From Bacteroidota bacterium (lineage in GTDB: Bacteria; Bacteroidota; Bacteroidia; Bacteroidales; UBA1556): DNA of 22,496 bases. The notes beneath the pieces were generated by a model. It had not been told where the DNA came from. It saw only the letters and a list, made by a program, of their open reading frames with translations, and searched no databases. Location: NCBI GenBank assembly GCA_003973505.1, contig QNXT01000115.1:1-22496 (forward strand), written 5' to 3'. Positions 8,556 through 16,248 of the stretch are shown here, piece by piece. The stretch's first letter is position 1; every line of letters begins with the position of its first letter. The position numbers were made by a program, and so were the translations under genes.

Positions 8556-8639
8556 TTGCGCTTATTATAAGTGAAAATATTGCTTGCTAAGTTAAATATT
8601 TAATCACTTGAATTGAAAAACAATACACAAAAAACGGAT

Positions 8640-9281
8640 ATGAGTAGTCAAAAGCAAACAGCAGACAAGGTAGCGGAATTATTATTACAAATTCAAGCAG
8701 TAAAACTGAATAAGAAAGAGCCATTCACATGGGCTTCGGGTTGGAAATCTCCAATTTATTGTGACAATCGTAAAACCTTGTCGTACCCCAAAATTAGAAC
8801 TTATATTCGTCAAGAGTTTGCAAACATTATTCAAGAGGAGTGGGGTGATGTGGACGTAATAGCAGGTGTAGCTACGGGTGCTATTGCTAATGGAGCTTTG
8901 GTTGCTGAACAATTAGGGAAACCTTTTGTATATGTTCGACCAGAGAAAAAGAAACATGGAATGGGAAATCAAATTGAAGGAGCAATTAATGAAGGACAAA
9001 CTGTTGTGGTCGTTGAAGATTTGATTTCAACGGGAGGAAGCTCTTTGAAGGCTGTTCAAGCACTTCGTGAAGCAGGTTGTGAAGTAAAGGGTATGGTTGC
9101 CATTTTTACTTACGGTTTTAAAGTGGCTGAGGATAATTTCAAAGAAGCAAAAGTGCGTTTGGAAACCTTAACTTCTTATAATACACTTATCGAACAAGCT
9201 CTTGAGGCAAAAAGTATTCATCAGGATGATGTAAGCTCTTTGCAAGAATGGCGCTTGAATCCTTCTGAGTGGGGAAAATAG
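8640..9281 (+). CDS. pyrE: Orotate phosphoribosyltransferase
   Basis: 213 residues from the ATG at 8640. The frame is open back to a TTG at 8613, but the ATG gives the normal family length. The enzyme makes orotidine 5'-phosphate from orotate and PRPP in de novo pyrimidine synthesis, in the cytoplasm. The PRPP-binding loop is VVVVEDLISTGGSS (residues 122-135). FTWASGWKSPIYCDNR (29-44) and the flexible catalytic loop RPEKKKHGMGNQIEG (100-114, with the Lys cluster and His) are also typical. It ends at its own hairpin terminator, so the SRPBCC gene downstream is probably a separate transcript. A TACATTTG at 8551-8558 could be its -7 element, but it lies inside the start of the divergent Nudix gene and lacks a well-spaced TTG. 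Confidence 0.97.
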   Translation: MSSQKQTADKVAELLLQIQAVKLNKKEPFTWASGWKSPIYCDNRKTLSYPKIRTYIRQEFANIIQEEWGDVDVIAGVATGAIANGALVAEQLGKPFVYVRPEKKKHGMGNQIEGAINEGQTVVVVEDLISTGGSSLKAVQALREAGCEVKGMVAIFTYGFKVAEDNFKEAKVRLETLTSYNTLIEQALEAKSIHQDDVSSLQEWRLNPSEWGK

Positions 9282-9312
9282 AATGAGAATTTTTTACAAA
9301 GTATAAAAAATG

Positions 9313-9339
9313 AAAAGCGGCAGTTTCGCCGCTTTTTTT
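9313..9339 (+). terminator. Rho-independent terminator of pyrE
   Basis: A GC-rich stem, AAAAGCGGC (9313-9321) with GCCGCTTTT (9328-9336), has a 6-base loop and continues as a T run to 9339. Confidence 0.9.
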
Positions 9340-9342
9340 GTA

Positions 9343-9350
9343 TATTTTTG
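9343..9350 (+). promoter_or_regulatory. -7 promoter element of the SRPBCC gene
   Basis: TATTTTTG fits TAnnTTTG exactly. It sits directly after the pyrE terminator. No TTG is seen at the usual -33 spacing, only TTTC. The expected start, near 9355, falls inside an 18-bp palindrome. Confidence 0.5.
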
Positions 9351-9365
9351 TTTGTAAACAAACAA
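9348..9365. promoter_or_regulatory. Palindrome over the predicted transcription start (candidate operator)
   Basis: TTGTTTGTAAACAAACAA has two perfect 8-base arms around a central AA. It overlaps the end of the -7 box and the predicted start, where a bound repressor would block initiation. No regulator is assigned. Confidence 0.4.
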
Positions 9366-9372
9366 TTTATTT

Positions 9373-9798
9373 ATGAGAAATCTAGCTGAAGAAACGATTT
9401 TACTACCCATTTCCATAAAAAAAGTGTATTCGCTTTTAAGCAATCTAAAGAACTATAAAAAACTGCTTAAAAAACATACTAAAGAATGGAAATTTGATGG
9501 TGATGTATGTAGTTTTATATATGATGGTTCCACATTTACCCAATTGAAAATGTATGAGAATAAGCTCAATGAAAAAATCGTTGTGGGTACCTTTGGTAAT
9601 AATTCTGTTGATTTCGATATGGAGCTATTATTCTTCGATTTAGGGAAAGAGGGTACGAATTTCAAAATGATAATAAAGGCTGATATGAATCCTATAATGG
9701 CTTCCATGGCTTCATCCGCAATGGAGGAACTACAAAAACACTTTATACAAGGACTTAAAAAAGAATTGGGTTTGCCCAGTGAAGAAGAAAAGAAATAA
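9373..9798 (+). CDS. SRPBCC (START/polyketide-cyclase fold) family protein
   Basis: 141 residues. The opening (EETILLPISIKKVYSLLSNLKNYKKLL) is the beta strand and helix that begin SRPBCC proteins. A central set of strands and a long C-terminal helix (MASSAMEELQKHFIQGLKKEL) complete the helix-grip fold, which usually encloses a hydrophobic ligand. No catalytic residues or ligand can be named. There is no signal peptide, so it is probably cytoplasmic. It follows pyrE but is separated from it by a terminator and has its own promoter. Confidence 0.78.
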   Translation: MRNLAEETILLPISIKKVYSLLSNLKNYKKLLKKHTKEWKFDGDVCSFIYDGSTFTQLKMYENKLNEKIVVGTFGNNSVDFDMELLFFDLGKEGTNFKMIIKADMNPIMASMASSAMEELQKHFIQGLKKELGLPSEEEKK

Positions 9799-9799
9799 A

Positions 9800-9827
9800 A
9801 AAAGGCTGCCCTATTGAGCAGCCTTTT
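9800..9827. terminator. Bidirectional terminator between the SRPBCC and dsbD-like genes
   Basis: AAAAGGCTGC at 9800-9809 pairs with GCAGCCTTTT at 9818-9827. The A run on one side and T run on the other let it end both convergent transcripts (SRPBCC on +, dsbD-like on -). Confidence 0.88.
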
Positions 9828-9850
9828 CATTTAATTTATTTTGACATCTT

Positions 9851-12037
9851 TTATTTATGTCGCTTTTTATATTCCTCTAATCCTTTATTAAGGAAATCAA
9901 TGAAGTTTGGAATATGCTTATCGTATGCCTTATTTTCAGGGGTTAAAACTTCTTCATTATAGTCCATCAGCACATAATAGGGTTGTGCATTCATATTGAA
10001 TCGGGTAATTTGATAATTTAGGTTTTTAGAACCTAAACGTTTAATGGTTTTACCATCTTTAGTAGTAACCCAGTCTTTTTTATCCAGCTTTATGAAATTA
10101 GCATCAGCATAAAGTGCAACCATTACATATTCATCATTTAGAATACGTTTTACTTCGCGGTCGGTCCAAACACTATTTTCCATTTCACGACAATTAGCAC
10201 AAGTTTTACCTGTAAAGTCTACGAATATTGGCTTATTTACTTTTTTTGCATAAGCCTTAGCTTCTTCAAGGTCGAAAAATCCATCAAAGCCTGTGGGCAT
10301 ATGAAGTATGTCGGTGTACTTACGTTCTCCTAAATCATTTTTATGAGAAATGCCTTGTCCACCACTGTTTTCAACAATCATTCTATTCAAGTCGAAATCC
10401 TGAGTTGTCATTGGAGGTACATAGCCAGAAAGGGCTTTTAAGGGAGCTCCCCATAAACCTGGAATCATATAAACTACAAATGAGAATGTTACTATTGATA
10501 AAAATAGGCGAGGAACACCAATTACATCCACATCGCTATCTCCTTTGAATTTTAACTTTCCTAAAAGATATAAACCTAATAAACTAAAGGTCACAATCCA
10601 GATGGCTAGGAATGTTTCACGATCTAATAATCCCCAGTTAGCACCAAGGTCGGCCATCGAAAGAAACTTCATTCCTAAAGCAATTTCGATAAAACCAAAT
10701 ACGATTTTCACGGTATTCAACCAACTTCCCGATTTTAGCTTCTTCAATACAGATGGGAACATGGCTAAAAGTGTAAATGGAACTGCAAAACCTAGTGCAA
10801 AGCCAATCATTGAGATGAAGAATACAATACTATTATCCGATCCGGAACTTAGCTCAATAAGTGCTGCACCCAAAATAGGTCCTGTACAAGAGAATGATAC
10901 TAACACGGTAGTAAAAGCAACAAAGAAAGTTCCAATATATCCTCCTTTATCAGCATTTTCATCTGCTTTATTTATTAGTCCACTAGGAAGTGTTAATTCA
11001 AATAAGCCAAAGAATGAAAGTGCAAATATCATAAATATGATAAAGAATAAGGTATTTGGTATCCAGTGTGTACTAATGATGTACATGGCATCTTTACCTA
11101 ATAATAGGGTAAGAGCAAGTCCTAATACTGCAAAAATGGCTACTATAGAGAAACCAAAGAAATAGGCTTGTTTCAATCCAGCAGCACGACTTTTTTGGCC
11201 TTTCATAAAAAAGCTTACAGTCATGGGTATCATTGGGAAAACACAAGGAGTAATCAAGGTTAGCATTCCTGCTAAAAATGCAAAAAGGAAAATCATAAAC
11301 ATTCCTTGTTTTGCTCCTTCGGGCTTCTTGCTATCTGACTTATTATTGTTTGAGCTTGCTGTTGCTGCTGCAACTGTTGTATCATTTTGCTCAGAGTTAT
11401 CTACGGTAGTACTTTCAGTCGAATCAATAGTTTTGACTTCATCGTTTATTGCATTCTGAGATGTTTCTTCTTCTGTTCCTTCTATTACCTTTGGTTCTTC
11501 AGTTTCGACAGGGATTGGCTTTTGCTCTTCAACCTGCGTTTTTTCTTTTATGCCAGGTAGCGTGAACTTGAAATCATAAGTTAGCATGGTACAAGCACCA
11601 TCGATACAAGCTTGAAATTCAATTGCACCATGAACATCAACATCTTCTTTTGAAGTGATTTTGATTTTCTGTTTGAAGGTAGCCGTTTTATCCCAATATT
11701 TGGTTAAACCACCTAAAAGTTTGTCATACTCTTCTTTTGGTTTGGGTGATTCAGAAACTTTACCTACTAATTTATATCCTTTAATATCATCAAAGTAAAA
11801 TGCCATGGGCATCGTTCCCTCGGTGTACTGTGAGTAGAAGTGCCATTTTGGTTCGGCAGTAGCTTTAAAAATCAAGAGATACTCTCCATCACCAATTTTC
11901 TTTGATTCTTGAGTCCAACTTACAGGGTCAACCATTTTATCAGTGGCAATTCCAGCTAGACTTTGTGCTTTTGTTGTTGTTGAAAACAGTACAAAAAGCA
12001 ATAGGAAAGACAATGCTTTGGTAACTTTTATATTCAT
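9851..12037 (-). CDS. dsbD: DsbD-type membrane thiol:disulfide interchange protein
   Basis: 728 residues. It is expected to carry reducing equivalents from cytoplasmic thioredoxin across the inner membrane to periplasmic thiols. A signal peptide (residues 1-24) is followed by a DsbD alpha-like periplasmic domain with Cys144 and Cys149 (ACIDGAC), an acidic Glu/Thr/Ser-rich linker (about 165-240), a multi-span membrane domain (about 246-540) with Cys265 (TPCVFPMIP) and Cys384 (SFSCTGPILG), and a C-terminal thioredoxin-like domain with C613-A-N-C616. All three cysteine pairs are therefore present. Length and order match DsbD, though many Bacteroidota annotate these only as 'thioredoxin family protein' or 'cytochrome c biogenesis protein transmembrane region'. 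It has its own -7 element and lies downstream of nadB on the same strand. Confidence 0.92.
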   Translation of the reverse strand: MNIKVTKALSFLLLFVLFSTTTKAQSLAGIATDKMVDPVSWTQESKKIGDGEYLLIFKATAEPKWHFYSQYTEGTMPMAFYFDDIKGYKLVGKVSESPKPKEEYDKLLGGLTKYWDKTATFKQKIKITSKEDVDVHGAIEFQACIDGACTMLTYDFKFTLPGIKEKTQVEEQKPIPVETEEPKVIEGTEEETSQNAINDEVKTIDSTESTTVDNSEQNDTTVAAATASSNNNKSDSKKPEGAKQGMFMIFLFAFLAGMLTLITPCVFPMIPMTVSFFMKGQKSRAAGLKQAYFFGFSIVAIFAVLGLALTLLLGKDAMYIISTHWIPNTLFFIIFMIFALSFFGLFELTLPSGLINKADENADKGGYIGTFFVAFTTVLVSFSCTGPILGAALIELSSGSDNSIVFFISMIGFALGFAVPFTLLAMFPSVLKKLKSGSWLNTVKIVFGFIEIALGMKFLSMADLGANWGLLDRETFLAIWIVTFSLLGLYLLGKLKFKGDSDVDVIGVPRLFLSIVTFSFVVYMIPGLWGAPLKALSGYVPPMTTQDFDLNRMIVENSGGQGISHKNDLGERKYTDILHMPTGFDGFFDLEEAKAYAKKVNKPIFVDFTGKTCANCREMENSVWTDREVKRILNDEYVMVALYADANFIKLDKKDWVTTKDGKTIKRLGSKNLNYQITRFNMNAQPYYVLMDYNEEVLTPENKAYDKHIPNFIDFLNKGLEEYKKRHK

Positions 12038-12073
12038 AATGTTAAAGTATTATATGTGTGTATATTTAAGCGG

Positions 12074-12081
12074 CAAATGTA
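12074..12081 (-). promoter_or_regulatory. -7 promoter element of the dsbD-like gene
   Basis: On the minus strand it reads TACATTTG, an exact TAnnTTTG match. It predicts a start near 12069 and a 5' UTR of about 32 bases. No TTG is seen at the standard -33 distance. Confidence 0.5.
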
Positions 12082-12097
12082 GTGAAAAATTATATTT

Positions 12098-12124
12098 ATT
12101 TTAAGCCTTGTCAATGCTTAAAAT
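12098..12124 (-). terminator. Hairpin between nadB and the dsbD-like gene (weak terminator candidate)
   Basis: A perfect 9-bp stem, ATTTTAAGC (12098-12106) with GCTTAAAAT (12116-12124), lies just past the nadB stop on the minus strand. The following bases are AT-rich but lack a clean T run, so termination would be partial at best. Confidence 0.45.
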
Positions 12125-12132
12125 AGGAGTGT

Positions 12133-13707
12133 TTAAGTTCTCTTTTTCCGGGGTTTATAATCTATTGAATAATGCAAACCGATACTCTCTTTTCGTTGCA
12201 TTGCCATTTTTACTATGAGGTAGGAGACATTGATGCTATTTCTTAATTCGCATAATTGTTCATCCAGTACCGATTTATTGTATAATTCTTCAGTTTCCCT
12301 ATAAATAAGTCCTAAACGGTCAAGTGCGCGTTGCAAACGCAAATTTGAACGAACAATACTTACATAGGAACTCATAATATTTTGCAATTCTTGTCGTGTT
12401 TGTGTAATCAAAACCATTTCTTCATTAAGTTTTTTGCCCTCAGCATCCCAATCAGGAATCTGTTCATTAAAATGCGCTTTCTTTACTTTCTCAATGGCAT
12501 CGATGGCTGCATGGTGCGAAAAAACCAATGCTTCAAGAAGTGAATTCGAGGCCAAACGGTTTGCTCCGTGAAGACCTGTTGATGAACTTTCGCCTGATGC
12601 ATACAGATGATTAATGGTGGTTTGACCATTTTTATTCACTTTAATTCCACCGCATGTATAGTGTGCAGCAGGGACTACCGGAATCATTTCCTTCCGAATG
12701 TCGATGTTCAAGCTTAAACATTTTGCATAAATGCCAGGGAAAGATTCAATTAAATCGTTAGGGTCAAGAAAAGTAGCATCAAGATATACATGACTTTGTC
12801 CACTTTTCTTCATCTCCTTATCTATGGATCGTGCCACGATATCTCGGGGAGCCAAACTGCCTCTTTTATCATATTTCTCCATAAAGGATTCTCCTTTATG
12901 GTTTTTCAATATGGCGCCAAAGCCTCGTAATGCCTCAGATATTAAGAAAGAAGGTTTCTCGCCAGGATTGTATAGTGCTGTTGGGTGGAATTGTATAAAC
13001 TCCATGTTTTCCACCATTCCTTTGGCACGATACACCATGGCAATTCCATCTCCTGTGGCAACAGGAGGATTGGTAGTATTTCGGTAAACATTTCCTGCTC
13101 CGCCTGTAGCTATTAAAGTAGTTTTTGCCAGAATTGTTTTTATGGTTTTTGTTTTAGGGTCTAAGGTGTAGGCTCCATAACATTCTATGTCGGCTTGCCC
13201 ACGATTAATGATATGTCCTAAATGATGCTGCGTAATTAAGTCTATGGCAAATTGATTTTCCCATAACTCAATATTAGGGTGTTTTTTTACCTTTTTTAAT
13301 AGGGCTCGTTCAATTTCTTTTCCTGTTTTGTCCTTATGGTGCAGAATTCTATTTTCAGAATGTCCCCCTTCTTTACCTAATCGATATAAGCCGTCTGATT
13401 CTTTATCAAATGAAGTTCCCCAAGCAATTAATTCTTTGATTCGTTCTGTAGATTCAGTAATGGTCATCCTAACGATTTCTTCATTACATAAACCCGCTCC
13501 CGCAATTAAAGTGTCTTGAATATGTTTTTCGTAGGAATCAGGCGAATACATTACACCGGCAATACCTCCTTGTGCATATTTTGTTGACGATTCATTTGCT
13601 TTTGCTTTCGTGATAATTAGCACTTTGCCATGTTCTGCTACTTTTAATGCATAACTAAGGCCTGCAATTCCAGAACCCAGGATTAGAAAATCAACTTTAT
13701 ATTTCAT
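12133..13707 (-). CDS. nadB: L-aspartate oxidase
   Basis: 524 residues, close to E. coli NadB. This FAD enzyme oxidises aspartate to iminoaspartate, the first step of de novo NAD synthesis. It has the dinucleotide-binding start DFLILGSGIAGLSYA, the KYAQGGIAGV block, QFHPTAL, the active-site helix LAPRDIVARSID with its arginines, HYTCGGIKVN, and the FAD-closing motif GLHGANRLASNSLLEALVF. The 'GGI' cap and the aspartate-oxidase-type length argue against succinate dehydrogenase or fumarate reductase flavoproteins. nadA and nadC are not in the window. It lies downstream of the ferredoxin gene on the same strand, but a terminator separates them. Confidence 0.96.
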   Translation of the reverse strand: MKYKVDFLILGSGIAGLSYALKVAEHGKVLIITKAKANESSTKYAQGGIAGVMYSPDSYEKHIQDTLIAGAGLCNEEIVRMTITESTERIKELIAWGTSFDKESDGLYRLGKEGGHSENRILHHKDKTGKEIERALLKKVKKHPNIELWENQFAIDLITQHHLGHIINRGQADIECYGAYTLDPKTKTIKTILAKTTLIATGGAGNVYRNTTNPPVATGDGIAMVYRAKGMVENMEFIQFHPTALYNPGEKPSFLISEALRGFGAILKNHKGESFMEKYDKRGSLAPRDIVARSIDKEMKKSGQSHVYLDATFLDPNDLIESFPGIYAKCLSLNIDIRKEMIPVVPAAHYTCGGIKVNKNGQTTINHLYASGESSSTGLHGANRLASNSLLEALVFSHHAAIDAIEKVKKAHFNEQIPDWDAEGKKLNEEMVLITQTRQELQNIMSSYVSIVRSNLRLQRALDRLGLIYRETEELYNKSVLDEQLCELRNSINVSYLIVKMAMQRKESIGLHYSIDYKPRKKRT

Positions 13708-13724
13708 AGGCTATTATTTGTTTG

Positions 13725-13732
13725 CGAATTTA
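13725..13732 (-). promoter_or_regulatory. Candidate -7 element of nadB
   Basis: The minus strand reads TAAATTCG, one change from TAnnTTTG, 17 bases before the ATG. It lies just past the ferredoxin terminator, where a new promoter is expected. Confidence 0.45.
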
Positions 13733-13757
13733 TATAAAAATGAAGATGTTTAAGAAT

Positions 13758-13790
13758 AAAAAAAGCCTTCCCGATTATTTCGGAAAGGCT
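13758..13790 (-). terminator. Rho-independent terminator of the ferredoxin gene
   Basis: On the minus strand, AGCCTTTCCGA-like bases pair with TCGGGAAGGCT-like bases across a short AT loop (13764-13790), followed by seven T (13758-13764 read in reverse). It lies 25 bases after the ferredoxin stop. Confidence 0.85.
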
Positions 13791-13814
13791 GAACAAACTA
13801 TTGTTTGATTTTTT

Positions 13815-13982
13815 TTACTCTGGAGAGATTGCTTCTACAGGACAAACATCAGCGCAAGAACCACAGTCAGTACAAAGATCTGGGTCAATTACATAGATAT
13901 CTCCTTCAGAAATAGCTTCAACTGGACACTCGTCAATACAAGTTCCGCAAGCAGTACAATCATCATTAATTACATAAGCCAT
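13815..13982 (-). CDS. Small 2[4Fe-4S] ferredoxin
   Basis: 55 residues, typical of clostridial-type bacterial ferredoxins. Two CxxCxxCxxxCP motifs are intact: CTACGTCIDECP (residues 9-20) and CTDCGSCADVCP (37-48), and each cluster's last cysteine is followed by PVEAIS. It is acidic with no signal peptide, so it is a soluble cytoplasmic one-electron carrier of low potential. It starts at ATG 13982 and diverges from korA across 416 bases, which makes it a likely acceptor for the oxidoreductase. It has its own -7 element and terminator, so it is a single-gene transcript. Confidence 0.96.
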   Translation of the reverse strand: MAYVINDDCTACGTCIDECPVEAISEGDIYVIDPDLCTDCGSCADVCPVEAISPE

Positions 13983-14024
13983 AATAATAAATTTTTATGT
14001 GTTATTATTTTAATTAAAACGCTG

Positions 14025-14032
14025 CAAAGATA
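14025..14032 (-). promoter_or_regulatory. -7 promoter element of the ferredoxin gene
   Basis: The minus strand reads TATCTTTG, an exact TAnnTTTG match, predicting a 5' UTR of about 38 bases. No clear -33 TTG is seen. Confidence 0.6.
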
Positions 14033-14361
14033 GTAATGTTTGTTCTCGACGAGCATTGAAATTGGGTTGTTGAAGATTTATAATCTTTCTAAATAAAAAG
14101 AAAATGGAGAAAAATAATATTATTTTTGTGAATTATTGCTGTGCTACTTTTGATTTGTGTTTATAAATGATAGATAATCAGTCGGTATAAAGTTTAATTG
14201 ATGTTATAGAAAAGTGATGTTATACTTATCACAAGTAAAAGCTATTAAGTAAGTATTTTTATGCGAAAAAAAAATTATGAGATATGATAGTTTTTTATTT
14301 TCGTGATGTCAGTAAAAATAAAAAGACTGAAAAAATGCGATAATTTGACTAATAATTCAAT
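14033..14361. other. AT-rich divergent intergenic region between ferredoxin and korA
   Basis: No supported gene. It holds plus-strand -7-like boxes at 14121-14128 (TATTTTTG), 14145-14152 (TACTTTTG) and 14296-14303 (TATTTTCG). Any of these could start a longer korA leader, but none has a TTG at standard spacing. A GTG at 14303 in frame with korA is judged not to be its start. Confidence 0.45.
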
Positions 14362-14369
14362 TAAATTTG
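14362..14369 (+). promoter_or_regulatory. Candidate -7 element of korAB
   Basis: TAAATTTG is an exact TAnnTTTG match and would give a leader of about 25 bases before the korA ATG at 14399. The nearest TTG (14345-14347) is only 14 bases upstream, shorter than usual. Confidence 0.42.
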
Positions 14370-14398
14370 CGCTTATATTTTTTAACACAAAACTAAAA

Positions 14399-16246
14399 AT
14401 GGTAGCAAAAAATCATAAAATTATCGAATTAGATCAGGTAGTTGTGAAGTTTGCCGGAGACTCAGGAGATGGTATGCAACTTACCGGAACTCAGTTTTCC
14501 GACACTTCTGCTTTTATCGGAAACGATTTAGCCACTTTCCCTGATTTCCCATCTGAAATTCGCGCCCCGCAAGGAACGGTTGCGGGAGTTTCAGGATTTC
14601 AAGTTCATGTTGGTCATGCTGATATTCATACTTCAGGCGATTTAGCCGATGTATTAGTAGCAATGAACCCCGCCGCTTTGAAGTATAACCTTAAACATTG
14701 TAAGCCTAGTTCCATCATCATTATTGATGTGGATAGCTTTAACGAGAAAGGCTATAAAAAGGCTGGTTACGAAGTTGACCCTTTGACTGATCATTCTTTG
14801 GATGGTTATAAAGTAATTAAAGCCCCCATCACTAATATGGTGCGTGAGACATTGAAGGAAACAGGCCTCGATTCTAAAACAATTGATAAGTCGCGTAACC
14901 AATTTGTTGCGGGTATGCTTTACTTTATGTTTAACCGCGACATTCAAACAGGAATTGATTTCTTAAAAAATAAGTTCAAAAAGAAGCCAGCCTTAGTTGA
15001 CTCCAACGTAAAAGTATTGAAAGCAGGTTATCACTATGCTGAGACTATTGAAGAGTTGGCAACTACTTACGTTATTAAACCCAATTTAAATAAAAAAGGT
15101 AAATATCGTAATATCATCGGTAATCAAGCTACTGCTTGGGGATTGATGGCTGCATCTGAGCGTGCTAATCTTCCTTTATTCTTAGGTTCTTATCCTATTA
15201 CTCCTGCTACAGGAATTTTAGAGGAATTGGCTAAGCATAAAGAATTAGGTGTAAAAACCTTCCAAGCTGAAGACGAGATTGCAGGTGTGATTTCTTCTAT
15301 TGGAGCTGCTTATGCAGGTAATTTTGCTGCTACTTCAACATCAGGCCCAGGTTTGAGTTTGAAGAGTGAGGCTCTTGGTTTGGCTATGATTACAGAACTT
15401 CCATTGGTAATTGTAAATGTTATGCGTGGAGGACCTTCAACAGGACTACCTACCAAAACAGAGCAGACTGACCTTATGCAAGCATTATATGGACGTAATG
15501 GTGAAGCTCCTATTCCTGTAATAGCCGCTTCTAGTCCTGCAGACTGTTTCGATTGGGCATTTGAGGCTTCTCGTATTGCTATCGAACGCATGACTCCTGT
15601 AATTCTTTTGACAGATAGTTATTTGGCAAATGGTTCTGAATTATGGCGTATTCCTGATGTGGATAAAATGCCAAAAATTAATCCAAATATCGTTGGACCA
15701 AACGATGATACTTACCAACCTTATAAGCGTGATGAGAAAACACTTGCTCGTCGTTGGGCTTGGCCTGGTGTACCTGGAAATGAGCACCGTGTAGGTGGTT
15801 TGGAGAAATCAGATGGAAAAGGTGCTGTTTCGCATGACCCAATTAACCACGAAAAAATGGTTTATTATCGTGCTGAGAAAGTTCGTCGTATTGCTGATAT
15901 GTATCCAAAACAAGAAGTGGAAGGAAAAGAGAAAGGTAAATTATTGGTTGTTAGCTGGGGTGGAACCAAAGGAGGTGTGTTTACTGCCTTCTCTGATTTA
16001 GCTGAGCAAGGTGCTGATATTGCATTTACTAATTTCAATTACATTTTCCCTTTACCAAAGGAAACAGAGGAAATATTCAGTAATTACGAAACTATTCTGG
16101 TTTGTGAGTTAAACTCTGGACAATTTGCAGATTATTTACGATCTCAATTCCCTCAGTTTAATTATAAGCAATTCAATAAAGTACAGGCACAACCATTTAT
16201 GGTTTCTGAACTTAAAGATAAGTTTAACGAAATGTTGGAGGCATAA
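14399..16246 (+). CDS. korA: 2-oxoacid (probably 2-oxoglutarate):ferredoxin oxidoreductase, fused gamma-alpha subunit
   Basis: 615 residues from the ATG at 14399; an in-frame GTG at 14303 would add 32 lysine-rich residues not typical of the family. Residues about 10-200 are the gamma-type domain (VVVKFAGDSGDGMQLTGTQF, FPSEIRAPQGTVAGVSGFQVH). From about 230 on is the alpha (pyrimidine-binding) domain with YPITPAT near 265, the conserved EDEIAG, and GPSTGLPTKTEQTDL. This gamma-alpha fusion with a separate beta subunit is the KorAB layout. With korB it forms succinyl-CoA and CO2 from 2-oxoglutarate, or the reverse, using ferredoxin. Substrate cannot be fixed from motifs alone; a branched-chain 2-oxoacid or pyruvate enzyme is less likely. 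korB starts two bases after the stop, so the two are co-translated. Confidence 0.92.
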   Translation: MVAKNHKIIELDQVVVKFAGDSGDGMQLTGTQFSDTSAFIGNDLATFPDFPSEIRAPQGTVAGVSGFQVHVGHADIHTSGDLADVLVAMNPAALKYNLKHCKPSSIIIIDVDSFNEKGYKKAGYEVDPLTDHSLDGYKVIKAPITNMVRETLKETGLDSKTIDKSRNQFVAGMLYFMFNRDIQTGIDFLKNKFKKKPALVDSNVKVLKAGYHYAETIEELATTYVIKPNLNKKGKYRNIIGNQATAWGLMAASERANLPLFLGSYPITPATGILEELAKHKELGVKTFQAEDEIAGVISSIGAAYAGNFAATSTSGPGLSLKSEALGLAMITELPLVIVNVMRGGPSTGLPTKTEQTDLMQALYGRNGEAPIPVIAASSPADCFDWAFEASRIAIERMTPVILLTDSYLANGSELWRIPDVDKMPKINPNIVGPNDDTYQPYKRDEKTLARRWAWPGVPGNEHRVGGLEKSDGKGAVSHDPINHEKMVYYRAEKVRRIADMYPKQEVEGKEKGKLLVVSWGGTKGGVFTAFSDLAEQGADIAFTNFNYIFPLPKETEEIFSNYETILVCELNSGQFADYLRSQFPQFNYKQFNKVQAQPFMVSELKDKFNEMLEA

Positions 16247-16248
16247 TC

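Noticed and set aside
8613..8639. TTG start for pyrE
   Set aside because: The ATG at 8640 gives normal length; the extra nine codons add only a polar tail.
14303..14398. In-frame GTG start that would lengthen korA by 32 residues
   Set aside because: The added residues are lysine- and asparagine-rich and unlike the family N-terminus; the ATG at 14399 follows a TAnnTTTG box at a normal distance.
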